From positions 62,001 to 126,000 of the forward strand of contig JAVBMD010000011.1 in assembly GCA_031552825.1 (NCBI GenBank): a DNA stretch of 64,000 bases, written 5' to 3'. Position numbers and translations under genes: made by a program. Below the pieces are notes generated by a model that saw only the letters and a program-made list of their open reading frames with translations, was not told the DNA's origin and did no database searches. This DNA comes from WQXF01 sp031552825 (GTDB lineage Bacteria; Bacillota; Clostridia; Christensenellales; Aristaeellaceae). The stretch's first letter is position 1. Each line of letters begins with the position of its first letter. Below are positions 42,891-51,005 of this stretch, piece by piece.

Positions 42891-43691
42891 ATGACACCGG
42901 TTTGGACCATTGTTTCCGGCAAGGGTGGCGTCGGCAAATCCACTTTGGCGGCCTCGTTGGCCGCCGGGCTCGCGAAGCGGAAGCGCAAAGTGGTGCTCAT
43001 CGATATGGACACTGGACTGCGCAACCAAGACATGATGCTTGGGCTGGAAAACCGGGTGGTATATGACCTCGTCGACGTTGTGGATGGAAACGCGACGCTG
43101 GAGCAAGCGTTGGTGCAGGATCAACTGCGCCCCAACCTCACGCTGCTTAGTTCCTCGCAGATCCACGATTCCGCTGTAATCAGCCCGCCGGAATTTCAAA
43201 CGGTAATCGAAGCGCTCTCCGAGCGGTTTGCCCATATCATTATCGACTGCCCCTCGGGCATCAGCACCGCCTTTCGCACCTGCACGGCGGCGGCGACCGA
43301 GGTGGTCGTCGTCACTACGCCGGACGAAATCGCCCTGCGGGACGCCGACCGCGTGCTCGGCCTGCTGCGTCAGCGCGGCAATCCGCCAACCTCGCTGGTC
43401 GTCAACCGAATTCGAACCGATTGGGTACTGCAGCGCAATATGTACACGCCCAAGGTGATCTCGCAAACACTGGACGTGCCGCTGATCGGCGTATTGCCGG
43501 AGGACGAGGAGGTGCAGCGCTGCCTGATCGCCCGCAAGGCGGTGATCGAAAGCGACGCACAGATTTGGCAGACGATGGACGACATCGTCCGCCGCCTGTT
43601 GGGGGAACGCGTTCCGCTGAACGATCTCCCCGACCCGGAGAGAAAGCCGGGGCTTTGGGCAAGGCTCTTCGGCAAGAAGCGCTCCGCGTGA
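42891..43691 (+). CDS. minD: septum site-determining ATPase MinD
   Basis: 266 aa; ATG 42891 after AAAAGGGG. Deviant Walker A SGKGGVGKST at about residues 9-18, LIDMDTGLRNQDMMLG, IIIDCPSG (Walker B), VTTPDEIALRDADR. The C-terminus LWARLFGKKR is an amphipathic membrane-targeting helix as in MinD. It blocks division away from mid-cell with MinC. Neither MinC nor MinE lies next to it: PBP2 ends 24 bases before and rodA starts 54 bases after. Confidence 0.93.
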   Translation: MTPVWTIVSGKGGVGKSTLAASLAAGLAKRKRKVVLIDMDTGLRNQDMMLGLENRVVYDLVDVVDGNATLEQALVQDQLRPNLTLLSSSQIHDSAVISPPEFQTVIEALSERFAHIIIDCPSGISTAFRTCTAAATEVVVVTTPDEIALRDADRVLGLLRQRGNPPTSLVVNRIRTDWVLQRNMYTPKVISQTLDVPLIGVLPEDEEVQRCLIARKAVIESDAQIWQTMDDIVRRLLGERVPLNDLPDPERKPGLWARLFGKKRSA

Positions 43692-43745
43692 GGAAAACCT
43701 AGCATACAACGCTGAAAGCGTGTCCGAACATAAAGGGGGCATATC

Positions 43746-44918
43746 GTGGTACTACAGCATCCGGGCACCGGCGCAAACCGGCTGGCTCGTCCGCATTTCG
43801 ATTGGCCGCTGTGCCTGACGGCCTATGCGCTGGCTTTGTTCGGCGTTATCGCCGTCACCATCACAAACTTTGATCCGGCAAAAGGCTTGGATCGCTCAAT
43901 CTTGCAGCTGATTTCCGACTCGCCCAACGGCGCGTGGCAATCCATCTTCGTGCTGGTCTCACCGATCGCCATCGCCGGTGTCATGTTCATCAACTATCAC
44001 GTGCTGGGGCGCATCTGGCCGGTGCTATACACGATCGCGGTTGTGTTTCTCGGCATCGTGTTGGGTACAAAGGCCATCGCCGGGGTAAGCGGTTGGTTCG
44101 ACCTGCTCTGGGATCGGACGCTGCAACCTTCGGAAATCGCGAAGATCGTCATCATCATATCCCTGTCCAGCGAGCTGTCGAGGCATGAAAACGCGGTGCC
44201 AAACGCCAAGTATTTTTTGCGCATCGTGCTGCATATCGGCATCCCGCTGATCCTGATCGTGCTCCAGCCCGACGTCGGCACCATGCTGGTGTTCATCGTT
44301 ATTTTCTTTACGCTGCTATTTGTCGCCGGTTGCAGCCTCAAGCTGTGGTTTGGTCTGATTACGGCAGGCATCGCCGCCTGCGTTCCCATCGGTCTCTACC
44401 TGCAATCCAAGGAAGACTTCCGCTGGATGCGCCTTGTGTCCTTCATCGACCCAACCAACGACCACTCCGGCGCGGGCTTTCAGATCATCAATTCAAAAAT
44501 TGCCGTCGGTTCCGGCGGACTCACCGGCAAGGGCATGTTTGTCGATGGCACGCTAACACATCTGAACTTCGTGCCGGAAAACCACACCGACTTTATCTTT
44601 TCTTCAATTGGCGAGACCATGGGTTTTGTGGGTTGTATGATCCTGCTGGCGCTCTATGCGATCCTGTTCTATCGCATGATCGTCCTTGCCGTCAATACGC
44701 CGGATCGCTTCGGCCGGCTTGTTATCATGGGCGTGATGAGCATGCTGCTGTTTCACGTGTTTGAAAACGTGGGCATGAATATAGGCGTTATGCCCATCAC
44801 CGGCATACCGCTGCCCTTCGTCAGCTATGGCGGTTCAAACCTGATCGCCAACATGGGCGGTATCGGGCTGGTGCTCAACGTTACGCGCAATAAGCAAGGC
44901 GCCCGCCGAAGGCGCTGA
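43746..44918 (+). CDS. rodA: peptidoglycan polymerase RodA (SEDS family)
   Basis: 390 aa from GTG 43746. Ten hydrophobic helices. SEDS signatures: QPSEIAKIVIIISLS, LQPDVGTMLVFIVI (catalytic Asp region), HTDFIFSSIGETMGFVG and the C-terminal GIPLPFVSYGGSNLIAN. It polymerises glycan strands with PBP2 in side-wall growth. A Lys/Arg-rich end follows (KQGARRRR). The partner PBP2 gene is two genes upstream. There is no clear terminator after it. Confidence 0.94.
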   Translation: MVLQHPGTGANRLARPHFDWPLCLTAYALALFGVIAVTITNFDPAKGLDRSILQLISDSPNGAWQSIFVLVSPIAIAGVMFINYHVLGRIWPVLYTIAVVFLGIVLGTKAIAGVSGWFDLLWDRTLQPSEIAKIVIIISLSSELSRHENAVPNAKYFLRIVLHIGIPLILIVLQPDVGTMLVFIVIFFTLLFVAGCSLKLWFGLITAGIAACVPIGLYLQSKEDFRWMRLVSFIDPTNDHSGAGFQIINSKIAVGSGGLTGKGMFVDGTLTHLNFVPENHTDFIFSSIGETMGFVGCMILLALYAILFYRMIVLAVNTPDRFGRLVIMGVMSMLLFHVFENVGMNIGVMPITGIPLPFVSYGGSNLIANMGGIGLVLNVTRNKQGARRRR

Positions 44919-44976
44919 TGCGCCCGCGTATCTTCTGTCCCGGTGCGGCATATGCATGGGGCAGGAGGGATGCATC

Positions 44977-45681
44977 ATGGCACAGAGAGATCCGCATACG
45001 ATTCGGGTTACATCCACCAACGTGCGGGAGCGCCAGCGCGCGGCGCCGCCGACGCTTTTGACATCGAGACACGCGAAGCCGCCCCGGCGGCCGCGTTTTT
45101 CCCCGAAACAGAGCGAAGCCTTCCGCATCGGCGAGCGTTTGCTGCGCGACAGTGCGCTTTGCGCTGCCGTTGTGCTTTGTGTTCTTGCGCTGGGCAATGT
45201 GCAGCAGCCCTGGGCGCAGGCGGTTTCCTCCACAATGCGCGATGCGGTGACGATGGATCTGGATGAGTCGCTGGGCAAGCTGCAGTTTGTGCGCAACCTG
45301 CTGCCGGAAAGCGCGCTGGTATTTTGGGACTCCGGCAGCGCTCAGCCGAGTTATCAACTTCCGGCCAGCGGAAGCGTGACACATGCGTGGAAACAAAGCG
45401 AGCCATGGCTTGAATATGCTTGCGAGGCGCAGAGCGTGGTCGCCGCGGCCGCCGGAGAAGTAATGACCATCACCCAAGGCGATGAAGGGCACTATCTGTT
45501 GCGCATCCGGCATGAGGGCGGCACCGAAACGCTGTACGGCGATTTGGTGGCTTGCATTGTGCAAGAGGGCGACTCGCTGCAAAGCGGGCAAATCCTCGGC
45601 ACGGTGGAGGACACCTTCTTCTTTGAGGCGCGCAAGGACGGCCGCGCGCTCAACCCCACGAGCCTGATTCGCGAGCGATGA
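44977..45681 (+). CDS. spoIVFA: stage IV sporulation protein FA-like (SpoIVFA, M23-type)
   Basis: 234 aa; ATG 44977 after CAGGAGGG. A basic, Pro/Arg-rich N-terminus, one membrane helix (about residues 58-75), then a C-terminal lysostaphin/M23-like beta domain (ACEAQSVVAAAAGEV ... ETLYGDLVACIVQEGDSLQSGQILGTV). The zinc residues of active M23 enzymes are missing, as in SpoIVFA, which acts as a tether and inhibitor of the protease SpoIVFB. It overlaps spoIVFB by 4 bases, supporting the pairing. Confidence 0.85.
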   Translation: MAQRDPHTIRVTSTNVRERQRAAPPTLLTSRHAKPPRRPRFSPKQSEAFRIGERLLRDSALCAAVVLCVLALGNVQQPWAQAVSSTMRDAVTMDLDESLGKLQFVRNLLPESALVFWDSGSAQPSYQLPASGSVTHAWKQSEPWLEYACEAQSVVAAAAGEVMTITQGDEGHYLLRIRHEGGTETLYGDLVACIVQEGDSLQSGQILGTVEDTFFFEARKDGRALNPTSLIRER

Positions 45682-46586
45682 AGATCGGGCGATGGGGCGA
45701 GACCGCGCTGGAGATTCACCCGGCTTTTCCGCTGCTGTGCACGCTGCTGCTGGCAACGGGGCAAGGCGGTATGCTGGTGGCGATGCTGTTTTCGCTGTTG
45801 CCGCACGAACTGGGGCATGCGATGGCGGCGCGCGCGTTGGGCATCCGCGTCAGCAGCCTTGAGCTAATGCCCTTTGGCGGCGCGGCGCGTTTGGAGGGCT
45901 GGCGGCAGTTGCCTGCATGGCAGGCGTCGCTGATCGCGCTAGCCGGACCGGGGGTCAATCTGCTGCTGGCTATGTGCGCCATCTTTGCCGCGCATTACAA
46001 CCTCTTCACCGTCGAGGAGGTTGCTTTGTTTGTGCGCTGCAACCTCGTGCTGATGTTGTTCAATCTTTTGCCCGCTCTGCCTATGGATGGCGGCCGTTTG
46101 GGCAGCGCTTGCCTAAGCGCCTTGCTAGGCGAGCAACGAGCGCTGCGGCTGTTTGCGGCGCTGGGCATTGGATTGGGAGCTGCGGTGCTGGGGCTGGGTG
46201 CGTGGGGCGTTACGCAGGGTTTTTTCAACATGACGCTGTTTCTCGCCGGAAGCTATTTGATCTACGCCGCGCTTCGTGAGCGCAATACGCCAGCCTACAC
46301 GCAACTGCACCGCAGTCTGCTCAATCGCACGCGGCTGGAAGCTCGTGGCGCGCTGCCTGCCCGCCACTGGATTGTGCGCGACGACCTGCCTATCGAACGC
46401 CTAGCGGGCAAGCTCAGCGCCAACTGCTATCATCACTTTGAGATCGTTGACGATCAGATGAAGCCTTTGGGCAGGCTCGACGAGCCAGCTTTGCTGCGCG
46501 GATTGCTGGATCGTCCGGGGCAAACGGTGGGGGAGGCATTGACAGCGCCTAGCAGGAACCGTACAATAAAACAAGCAATTCACTAA
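45678..46586 (+). CDS. spoIVFB: site-2 protease SpoIVFB (pro-sigma-K processing, M50)
   Basis: 302 aa, translationally coupled to spoIVFA (ATGA). Polytopic membrane zinc protease: catalytic HELGH at residues 43-47 and the third ligand in LPALPMDGGRL near residue 138. A C-terminal CBS-like cytosolic part (HHFEIVDDQMKPLGRL) follows, as in SpoIVFB. It cleaves pro-sigma K in the mother cell during sporulation. Its 3' end contains the promoter of the next gene. Confidence 0.9.
   Translation: MKIGRWGETALEIHPAFPLLCTLLLATGQGGMLVAMLFSLLPHELGHAMAARALGIRVSSLELMPFGGAARLEGWRQLPAWQASLIALAGPGVNLLLAMCAIFAAHYNLFTVEEVALFVRCNLVLMLFNLLPALPMDGGRLGSACLSALLGEQRALRLFAALGIGLGAAVLGLGAWGVTQGFFNMTLFLAGSYLIYAALRERNTPAYTQLHRSLLNRTRLEARGALPARHWIVRDDLPIERLAGKLSANCYHHFEIVDDQMKPLGRLDEPALLRGLLDRPGQTVGEALTAPSRNRTIKQAIH
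46539..46567 (+). promoter_or_regulatory. promoter inside the spoIVFB 3' end, for the threonine aldolase gene
   Basis: TTGACA (46539-46544), 17-base spacer, TACAAT (46562-46567), 38 bases before the next start codon; an excellent vegetative match. Confidence 0.75.
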
Positions 46587-46604
46587 AGAAAGCAGGCGCA
46601 GCAT

Positions 46605-47666
46605 ATGCATAAGGTGTTTCAAACCGTACCGACACGTTTCTTCGGCAGCGACAACGCCTCCACCGTACATCCGGCCGTGATGGAAGCGCTGAGCGCCGTC
46701 AACCGTGGCCATCAGACCTCCTATGGCGACGACGCATACACCCGGGCAGCGGAAGAGGCCTTCTGTACGCTGTTCGGGCGCACGGTACAAGCGTTCTTCG
46801 TTTACAACGGCACCGGCGCAAACGGCACCGCGCTAGCTTCCTTGGTACGTCCGCATCAATCGGTGATCTGCGCCGATACCTCGCACATCTTTTACGATGA
46901 ATGCGGCGCGCCGGAGCACCTTGCCGGCTGCAAGCTGCAGCCGCTGCCCGCGCCCGACGGCAAGCTGTGCGTAGCGCAGATGCAGCCGCTGATGGCATAC
47001 CACGGCAGCATGCATCATGCGCAGCCGCGCGTGGTGTCGCTCACGCAGGCTACCGAGTTTGGCACGCTCTATACGCTGGCGGAACTGCGGGAAATCTGTG
47101 ACTTTGCGCACGCGCACGGCATGCTGGTGCATATGGACGGCGCGCGCATTGCCAACGCCGTGGCGGCGCTCGGATGCTCGATGGCCGACGCAACTTGGCG
47201 CGCGGGCATCGACGTGCTGAGCTTCGGTGGCACAAAAAACGGCCTGATGTTCGGCGAAGCGGTGGTATTCTTCGCGGAAAACCTGGCTGAGCAATTCATC
47301 TATACCCGCAAGAATTGCGGACAGTTGGCTTCCAAGATGCGCTACATCGCCGCGCAATACCTCGCGCTGCTTGAAGACGACCTTTGGCGGCGCAATGCCG
47401 CGCACGCCAACGCGATGGCCGCGAAGCTCGCCGAAGGGATCGGCGGCCTGCCCGGTGTGCGCATCGAGCAAAGGGTGGAGGCCAACGAGCTCTTCGTGAA
47501 GCTGCCGTCTGACGCCATCGAGCCCTTGCGCGCACAAAGCTTCTTCTATACTTGGGATGAGCCGAACGACGTGGTGCGGCTGGTTACCTCTTGGGACACG
47601 CAGGCCGAGGACGTCGAGGATTTTCTCTCGGTGTGCCTGGCGCGGTTGGGTGAGGCGCGGAAATGA
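46605..47666 (+). CDS. ltaE: low-specificity threonine aldolase / beta-eliminating lyase
   Basis: 353 aa, start ATG 46605 with a weak ribosome site (AGCAGG). Fold-type I PLP enzyme: RFFGSDNASTVHPAV near the N-terminus, GTGANGTAL, HMDGARIANAVAALG (pyridine-binding Asp) and SFGGTKNGLMFGEAVVFF, where Lys is the PLP Schiff-base residue. It splits L-threonine or L-allo-threonine to glycine and acetaldehyde. It has its own promoter within spoIVFB and is coupled to the Nudix gene. Confidence 0.9.
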   Translation: MHKVFQTVPTRFFGSDNASTVHPAVMEALSAVNRGHQTSYGDDAYTRAAEEAFCTLFGRTVQAFFVYNGTGANGTALASLVRPHQSVICADTSHIFYDECGAPEHLAGCKLQPLPAPDGKLCVAQMQPLMAYHGSMHHAQPRVVSLTQATEFGTLYTLAELREICDFAHAHGMLVHMDGARIANAVAALGCSMADATWRAGIDVLSFGGTKNGLMFGEAVVFFAENLAEQFIYTRKNCGQLASKMRYIAAQYLALLEDDLWRRNAAHANAMAAKLAEGIGGLPGVRIEQRVEANELFVKLPSDAIEPLRAQSFFYTWDEPNDVVRLVTSWDTQAEDVEDFLSVCLARLGEARK

Positions 47667-48151
47667 AGCACTTTACCGCCACCGCCATCGTACATAACGC
47701 GAGCGGCCAAGTGCTGTTGGTGCATCACAAAAAGTTTGATCGCTGGATGTGTCCCGGCGGCCACATCGAGCCCGACGAACTGCCCGACGAGGCGGTGCTG
47801 CGCGAGGTGATGGAGGAAACCGGCCTGCGCGTACGTTTTTTGCCAAACGGCGAGATGTGCGATATAGCCGACGATCATGCCGACGTGCTGCATACGCCCT
47901 TCTGCATGCTGGAAGAGCTGGTTGCTCCAGGGCATTATCATATTGATTTGGTTTACCGCTGCATGGCGGAGGAAAACCAAAACGCCCCCCAGCTCAACGA
48001 GCGGGAGGCCAGCGACATCCGGTGGTTCGATTGCACCGAGATCGCGCGGTGGGACGAGGCAAAAACCTTCGCCAACGTGCGCCGCGTCATCCTGCTCAGC
48101 GCGTCACGTTGCGAATCCACCCATCACCGCGCAAGCGAAGGAATGCGATAA
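47663..48151 (+). CDS. Nudix hydrolase
   Basis: 162 aa; starts in the ATGA overlap with ltaE. A perfect Nudix box GHIEPDE-x7-REVMEETG near residues 32-54. The substrate is unknown; nucleoside diphosphate derivatives are likely. The last 56 bases are antisense to the end of the MATE gene. The final about 15 residues (SRCESTHHRASEGMR) are unlike a Nudix core and could reflect read-through into the overlap. Confidence 0.88.
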   Translation: MKHFTATAIVHNASGQVLLVHHKKFDRWMCPGGHIEPDELPDEAVLREVMEETGLRVRFLPNGEMCDIADDHADVLHTPFCMLEELVAPGHYHIDLVYRCMAEENQNAPQLNEREASDIRWFDCTEIARWDEAKTFANVRRVILLSASRCESTHHRASEGMR

Positions 48152-49442
48152 CCCACTTGAAGCACTGATCGATGTACAGGCACAGAAAAACAATCTCCAG
48201 CGGCCAATGGAACACGTGCGCCGCTAGAAAGCTTAGCGGCACCACAATCAGCCAGCCGCAGATCATGTCCACTTTGAACACAAACTTGCCGTCTCCCGCG
48301 CCACGATTGATGCCAGTAAAGCAGGTGGCATGGTAGAATGTACCCAAGTAAGTCAGCGATCCGATGGCGAGGAAACGCATCGCTAACGCCTTGGTGTCCA
48401 TTGAAATCTTAGGATACAGCGACACCAGCGGCGCGCGCAATAAGAAGAGAAGCACACACATCACCATCGCGCTGCAGGCGAAAAGCACCTGCAGCGTGTT
48501 GCTGTATTGGCGGGTTTTTGCGTAGTCTCCCTCGCCGACCGCCTTGCCGATCATCACGCAAGCCGCGCTGCCAAGCCCGACGGCAAATATGCCCGCCATG
48601 CCAATGATGGTGTCGGTGATATTGTAGGCCGCCACCATCCGCTCGCCGACATGCCCGATGATCGCCGCCTTGACAAACAGCACCAGACCCCACTGCACAT
48701 CGCCCGCGATGATCGGCGCGCCATGGCGCAGAAAGTCGCCCCACATTTCCCGCGTGCTGGAGAGAAAATCGCGGGCGCGCATCTGGATGCGACGCTGCAC
48801 GCCGAAGAGGTAGAAGGCGACGATACCCATCTCCGCCGCCCGGGCGATCACCGTTGCGATGGCCGCGCCGCGCGCGCCCAACGCCGGTAAACCCAATTTG
48901 CCGAAGATCAGCACGTAGTTGAGCAGCAGATTGGTCGACATTGCCACCACAGAGGACCACAGCGTCACACGCACCAATTCCACACAGCGCAGCATTGTAA
49001 TCATCGTTTCCGAAAGCGCAAACAGGATGTATGAAAGGCAAATGATCGAGATATAGGGAACCCCGGCTTGAATAATGGCGCGTTTATCGCTGAAGATGCC
49101 CATCGCGATTTCGGGGAAAAAGCCGACAAACAGCGTCACCAACAGTGCCACCGTTACCGTGACAAGGAACACGATCGAGAACACCGACTTGATGCGCTCC
49201 AAGTCGCGCTTTCCCCAGTATTGGGCGATCAGTACAGATGCGCCGCCGCCCACGCCCATCACAAAAAACGAGAAAAGGCTAGTGGTCTGGTTCGCGAGCG
49301 CCACGGCGGAGAGTGTTGTATCGCCCAACGCGCCAACCATAACGTTGTCTAAGAACATAACCCCGCGCGAGAGCAGCGCGCGCAGCGCCACCGGCAGTGC
49401 GATCAGCAGCAGCGCGCGGTAGAATCCGCGATCTCGAACCAT
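48096..49442 (-). CDS. MATE-family multidrug/Na+ exporter
   Basis: 448 aa from ATG 49442, with GGAGGAAGTG upstream. Twelve hydrophobic helices in two MATE halves; FLDNVMVGALGDTTLSAVALANQ near residue 27 and VGLGSAACVMIGKAVGEGDY in the second half are family features. Exports cationic compounds or drugs in exchange for Na+ or H+. Convergent with the Nudix gene and overlapping it by 56 bases; no terminator sits between them. Confidence 0.93.
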   Translation of the reverse strand: MVRDRGFYRALLLIALPVALRALLSRGVMFLDNVMVGALGDTTLSAVALANQTTSLFSFFVMGVGGGASVLIAQYWGKRDLERIKSVFSIVFLVTVTVALLVTLFVGFFPEIAMGIFSDKRAIIQAGVPYISIICLSYILFALSETMITMLRCVELVRVTLWSSVVAMSTNLLLNYVLIFGKLGLPALGARGAAIATVIARAAEMGIVAFYLFGVQRRIQMRARDFLSSTREMWGDFLRHGAPIIAGDVQWGLVLFVKAAIIGHVGERMVAAYNITDTIIGMAGIFAVGLGSAACVMIGKAVGEGDYAKTRQYSNTLQVLFACSAMVMCVLLFLLRAPLVSLYPKISMDTKALAMRFLAIGSLTYLGTFYHATCFTGINRGAGDGKFVFKVDMICGWLIVVPLSFLAAHVFHWPLEIVFLCLYIDQCFKWVIAFLRLRGDGWIRNVTR

Positions 49443-49477
49443 GGTCACTTCCTCCAATGATTCCACAGAATGCCTTT

Positions 49478-49506
49478 ATCATATCACCTCCGGTTGAGAA
49501 AGTCAT
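49478..49506 (-). promoter_or_regulatory. promoter of the MATE gene
   Basis: Minus strand ATGACT (49501-49506), 17-base spacer, TATGAT (49478-49483) with an extended TG one base upstream (TGATATGAT). Confidence 0.55.
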
Positions 49507-49518
49507 CTGCCAAAACCC

Positions 49519-49547
49519 TTGACAAGCCAGCTGCTTTGCGGTACAAT
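49519..49547 (+). promoter_or_regulatory. promoter of tRNA-Trp
   Basis: TTGACA (49519-49524), 17-base spacer, TACAAT (49542-49547), about 14 bases before the tRNA. Confidence 0.8.
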
Positions 49548-49560
49548 CTTGCCTGTTCGT

Positions 49561-49634
49561 AGGGGCATGGTGTAATGGTAACACGTGGGTCTCCAAAACC
49601 TTTGTTGAGGGTTCGAATCCTTCTGCCCCTGCCA
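49561..49634 (+). tRNA. tRNA-Trp (CCA anticodon), CCA end encoded
   Basis: Acceptor stem AGGGGCA / TGCCCCT, D arm GTGT-AATGGTA-ACAC, anticodon loop CTCCAAA with anticodon CCA, T arm GAGGG-TTCGAAT-CCTTC. The discriminator is G followed by encoded CCA. The anticodon stem has a T-T and a G-T pair at its base, which is tolerable. Read as tryptophan. Confidence 0.93.
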
Positions 49635-49643
49635 AAGAAACGT

Positions 49644-49682
49644 CCGGGGACCGTATCGTTCGGTTCCCGGTCTCTTTTTATT
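49644..49682 (+). terminator. terminator after tRNA-Trp
   Basis: CCGGGGACCG / CGGTTCCCGG stem (one G-T pair), then TCTCTTTTTATTT. proC starts 23 bases later. Confidence 0.85.
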
Positions 49683-49705
49683 TGATCGATAAGGAGGGCG
49701 TTGTC

Positions 49706-50521
49706 ATGCGTACCCTTGGGTTTATCGGCGCCGGGAACATGGCGCAGGCGATCTTTCGCCGATTGTTGGCGCAGGGAATTATTGCGCCCGCTGACTTGCT
49801 CATCAGCGACGTACAGGCGGAGTTGACCGAGCGGCTTCGCGCCGAGTTGGGCGTCATGGTGGCGCAGAACAACGCTGACCTTGTCAAGCGGGCCGACGTT
49901 GTGCTTTTAGCCGTCAAGCCTGTGTTTTGCGCCGGGGTGCTGCGCGAGATTCGCGAGGCGCTGGGCACAAAGCCGCTGCTCTCTATCGTATCAGGCTGGA
50001 CGCTGGACATGTTGGGCGCGGAGCTTGCCCCCGGCGCGCACCTGCTGCGCATCATGCCCAACACCCCCGCCATGGTCGGCGAGGGCATGACGCTGTTCGG
50101 CCTGCCGCACACGCTGAATGAAGCGGAGCTGGCCTTTGCCGACCGCGCTTTCGGCTGCGTGGGCAAGGTGCTGATGCTCGAGGACCGTCTCTTTGACGCG
50201 GCGACCTGCATCAGCGGCTGCGGTCCGGCATTTCTGTATCAGATCATCGAAGCGCTGGGCGACGCGGGCGTGATGCACGGCCTGCCGCGCGCCATGGCCT
50301 ATCAGTTGGCGGCACAAACCATGGTGGGTGCCGGGCGGATGGCGCTGGAGAGCGGCAGCCATCCCGGCGCGCTCAAAGACGCGGTCTGTTCGCCGGGCGG
50401 CACCACCATCACGGGCGTGTACGCGATGGAAAAGGCCGGGGTGCGCGCTGCGATGATCGACGCCGTAACCGCCGCCCTTGACAAAACCCGCCAAGTCACA
50501 GAAAACATGAAAAGCAAGTAA
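49706..50521 (+). CDS. proC: pyrroline-5-carboxylate reductase
   Basis: 271 aa from ATG 49706 with AAGGAGGG (49691-49698). NAD(P)-binding GAGNMAQAI near the N-terminus, LLAVKP, RIMPNTPAMVGEGMT and the C-terminal SPGGTTITGVYAMEKAG are proline-synthesis reductase signatures. Last step of proline synthesis. Starts just after the tRNA-Trp terminator and heads the run to miaB. Confidence 0.95.
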   Translation: MRTLGFIGAGNMAQAIFRRLLAQGIIAPADLLISDVQAELTERLRAELGVMVAQNNADLVKRADVVLLAVKPVFCAGVLREIREALGTKPLLSIVSGWTLDMLGAELAPGAHLLRIMPNTPAMVGEGMTLFGLPHTLNEAELAFADRAFGCVGKVLMLEDRLFDAATCISGCGPAFLYQIIEALGDAGVMHGLPRAMAYQLAAQTMVGAGRMALESGSHPGALKDAVCSPGGTTITGVYAMEKAGVRAAMIDAVTAALDKTRQVTENMKSK

Positions 50522-50537
50522 GAATTAGGAGAACGCC

Positions 50538-51002
50538 TTGAAAGACGTTTTGATTTATACCGACGGCGCCTGTTCTGGCAATCCGGGGCCGGGTGGTTGG
50601 GGCGCCGTGCTGATGTACGGCGAGCACCGCAGGGAATTATCCGGCTACATGCCGGAGACCACCAACAACCGTATGGAAGTTTACGCCGCCATCCAAGCGC
50701 TGGATCAGCTCAAGCAGCCCTGCCGTGTGACGCTGCATTCCGACAGCGCCTACTTGGTCAACGCCATCGAAAAAGGATGGTTGGACAACTGGCAACGCAA
50801 CGGTTGGAAAACCGCCTCAAAACAGCCGGTGGAGAACCAAGAACTTTGGCGGCTGCTAATTACCCTAATGCGTATACACGAGGTACGCTTCGTGAAGGTG
50901 CGCGGCCATGCTGATAACGAATGGAACAATCGGTGTGACGCGCTGGCCACCGGCGAGATCAAGCAGCACGCCGCGCAAGCCAAGCTGAACAAAGAAGGAT
51001 AG
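50538..51002 (+). CDS. rnhA: ribonuclease HI
   Basis: 154 aa from TTG 50538, with TAGGAGA upstream and no nearer ATG. It removes RNA from RNA-DNA hybrids. IYTDGACSGNPGPGGWGAVL (first catalytic Asp), MEVYAAIQAL (Glu), LHSDSAYLVNAIEKGW (Asp) and RGHADNEWNNRCDALA (His, Asp) are all present, giving the DEDD set. Tightly spaced between proC and miaB. Confidence 0.95.
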   Translation: MKDVLIYTDGACSGNPGPGGWGAVLMYGEHRRELSGYMPETTNNRMEVYAAIQALDQLKQPCRVTLHSDSAYLVNAIEKGWLDNWQRNGWKTASKQPVENQELWRLLITLMRIHEVRFVKVRGHADNEWNNRCDALATGEIKQHAAQAKLNKEG

Positions 51003-51005
51003 AAC

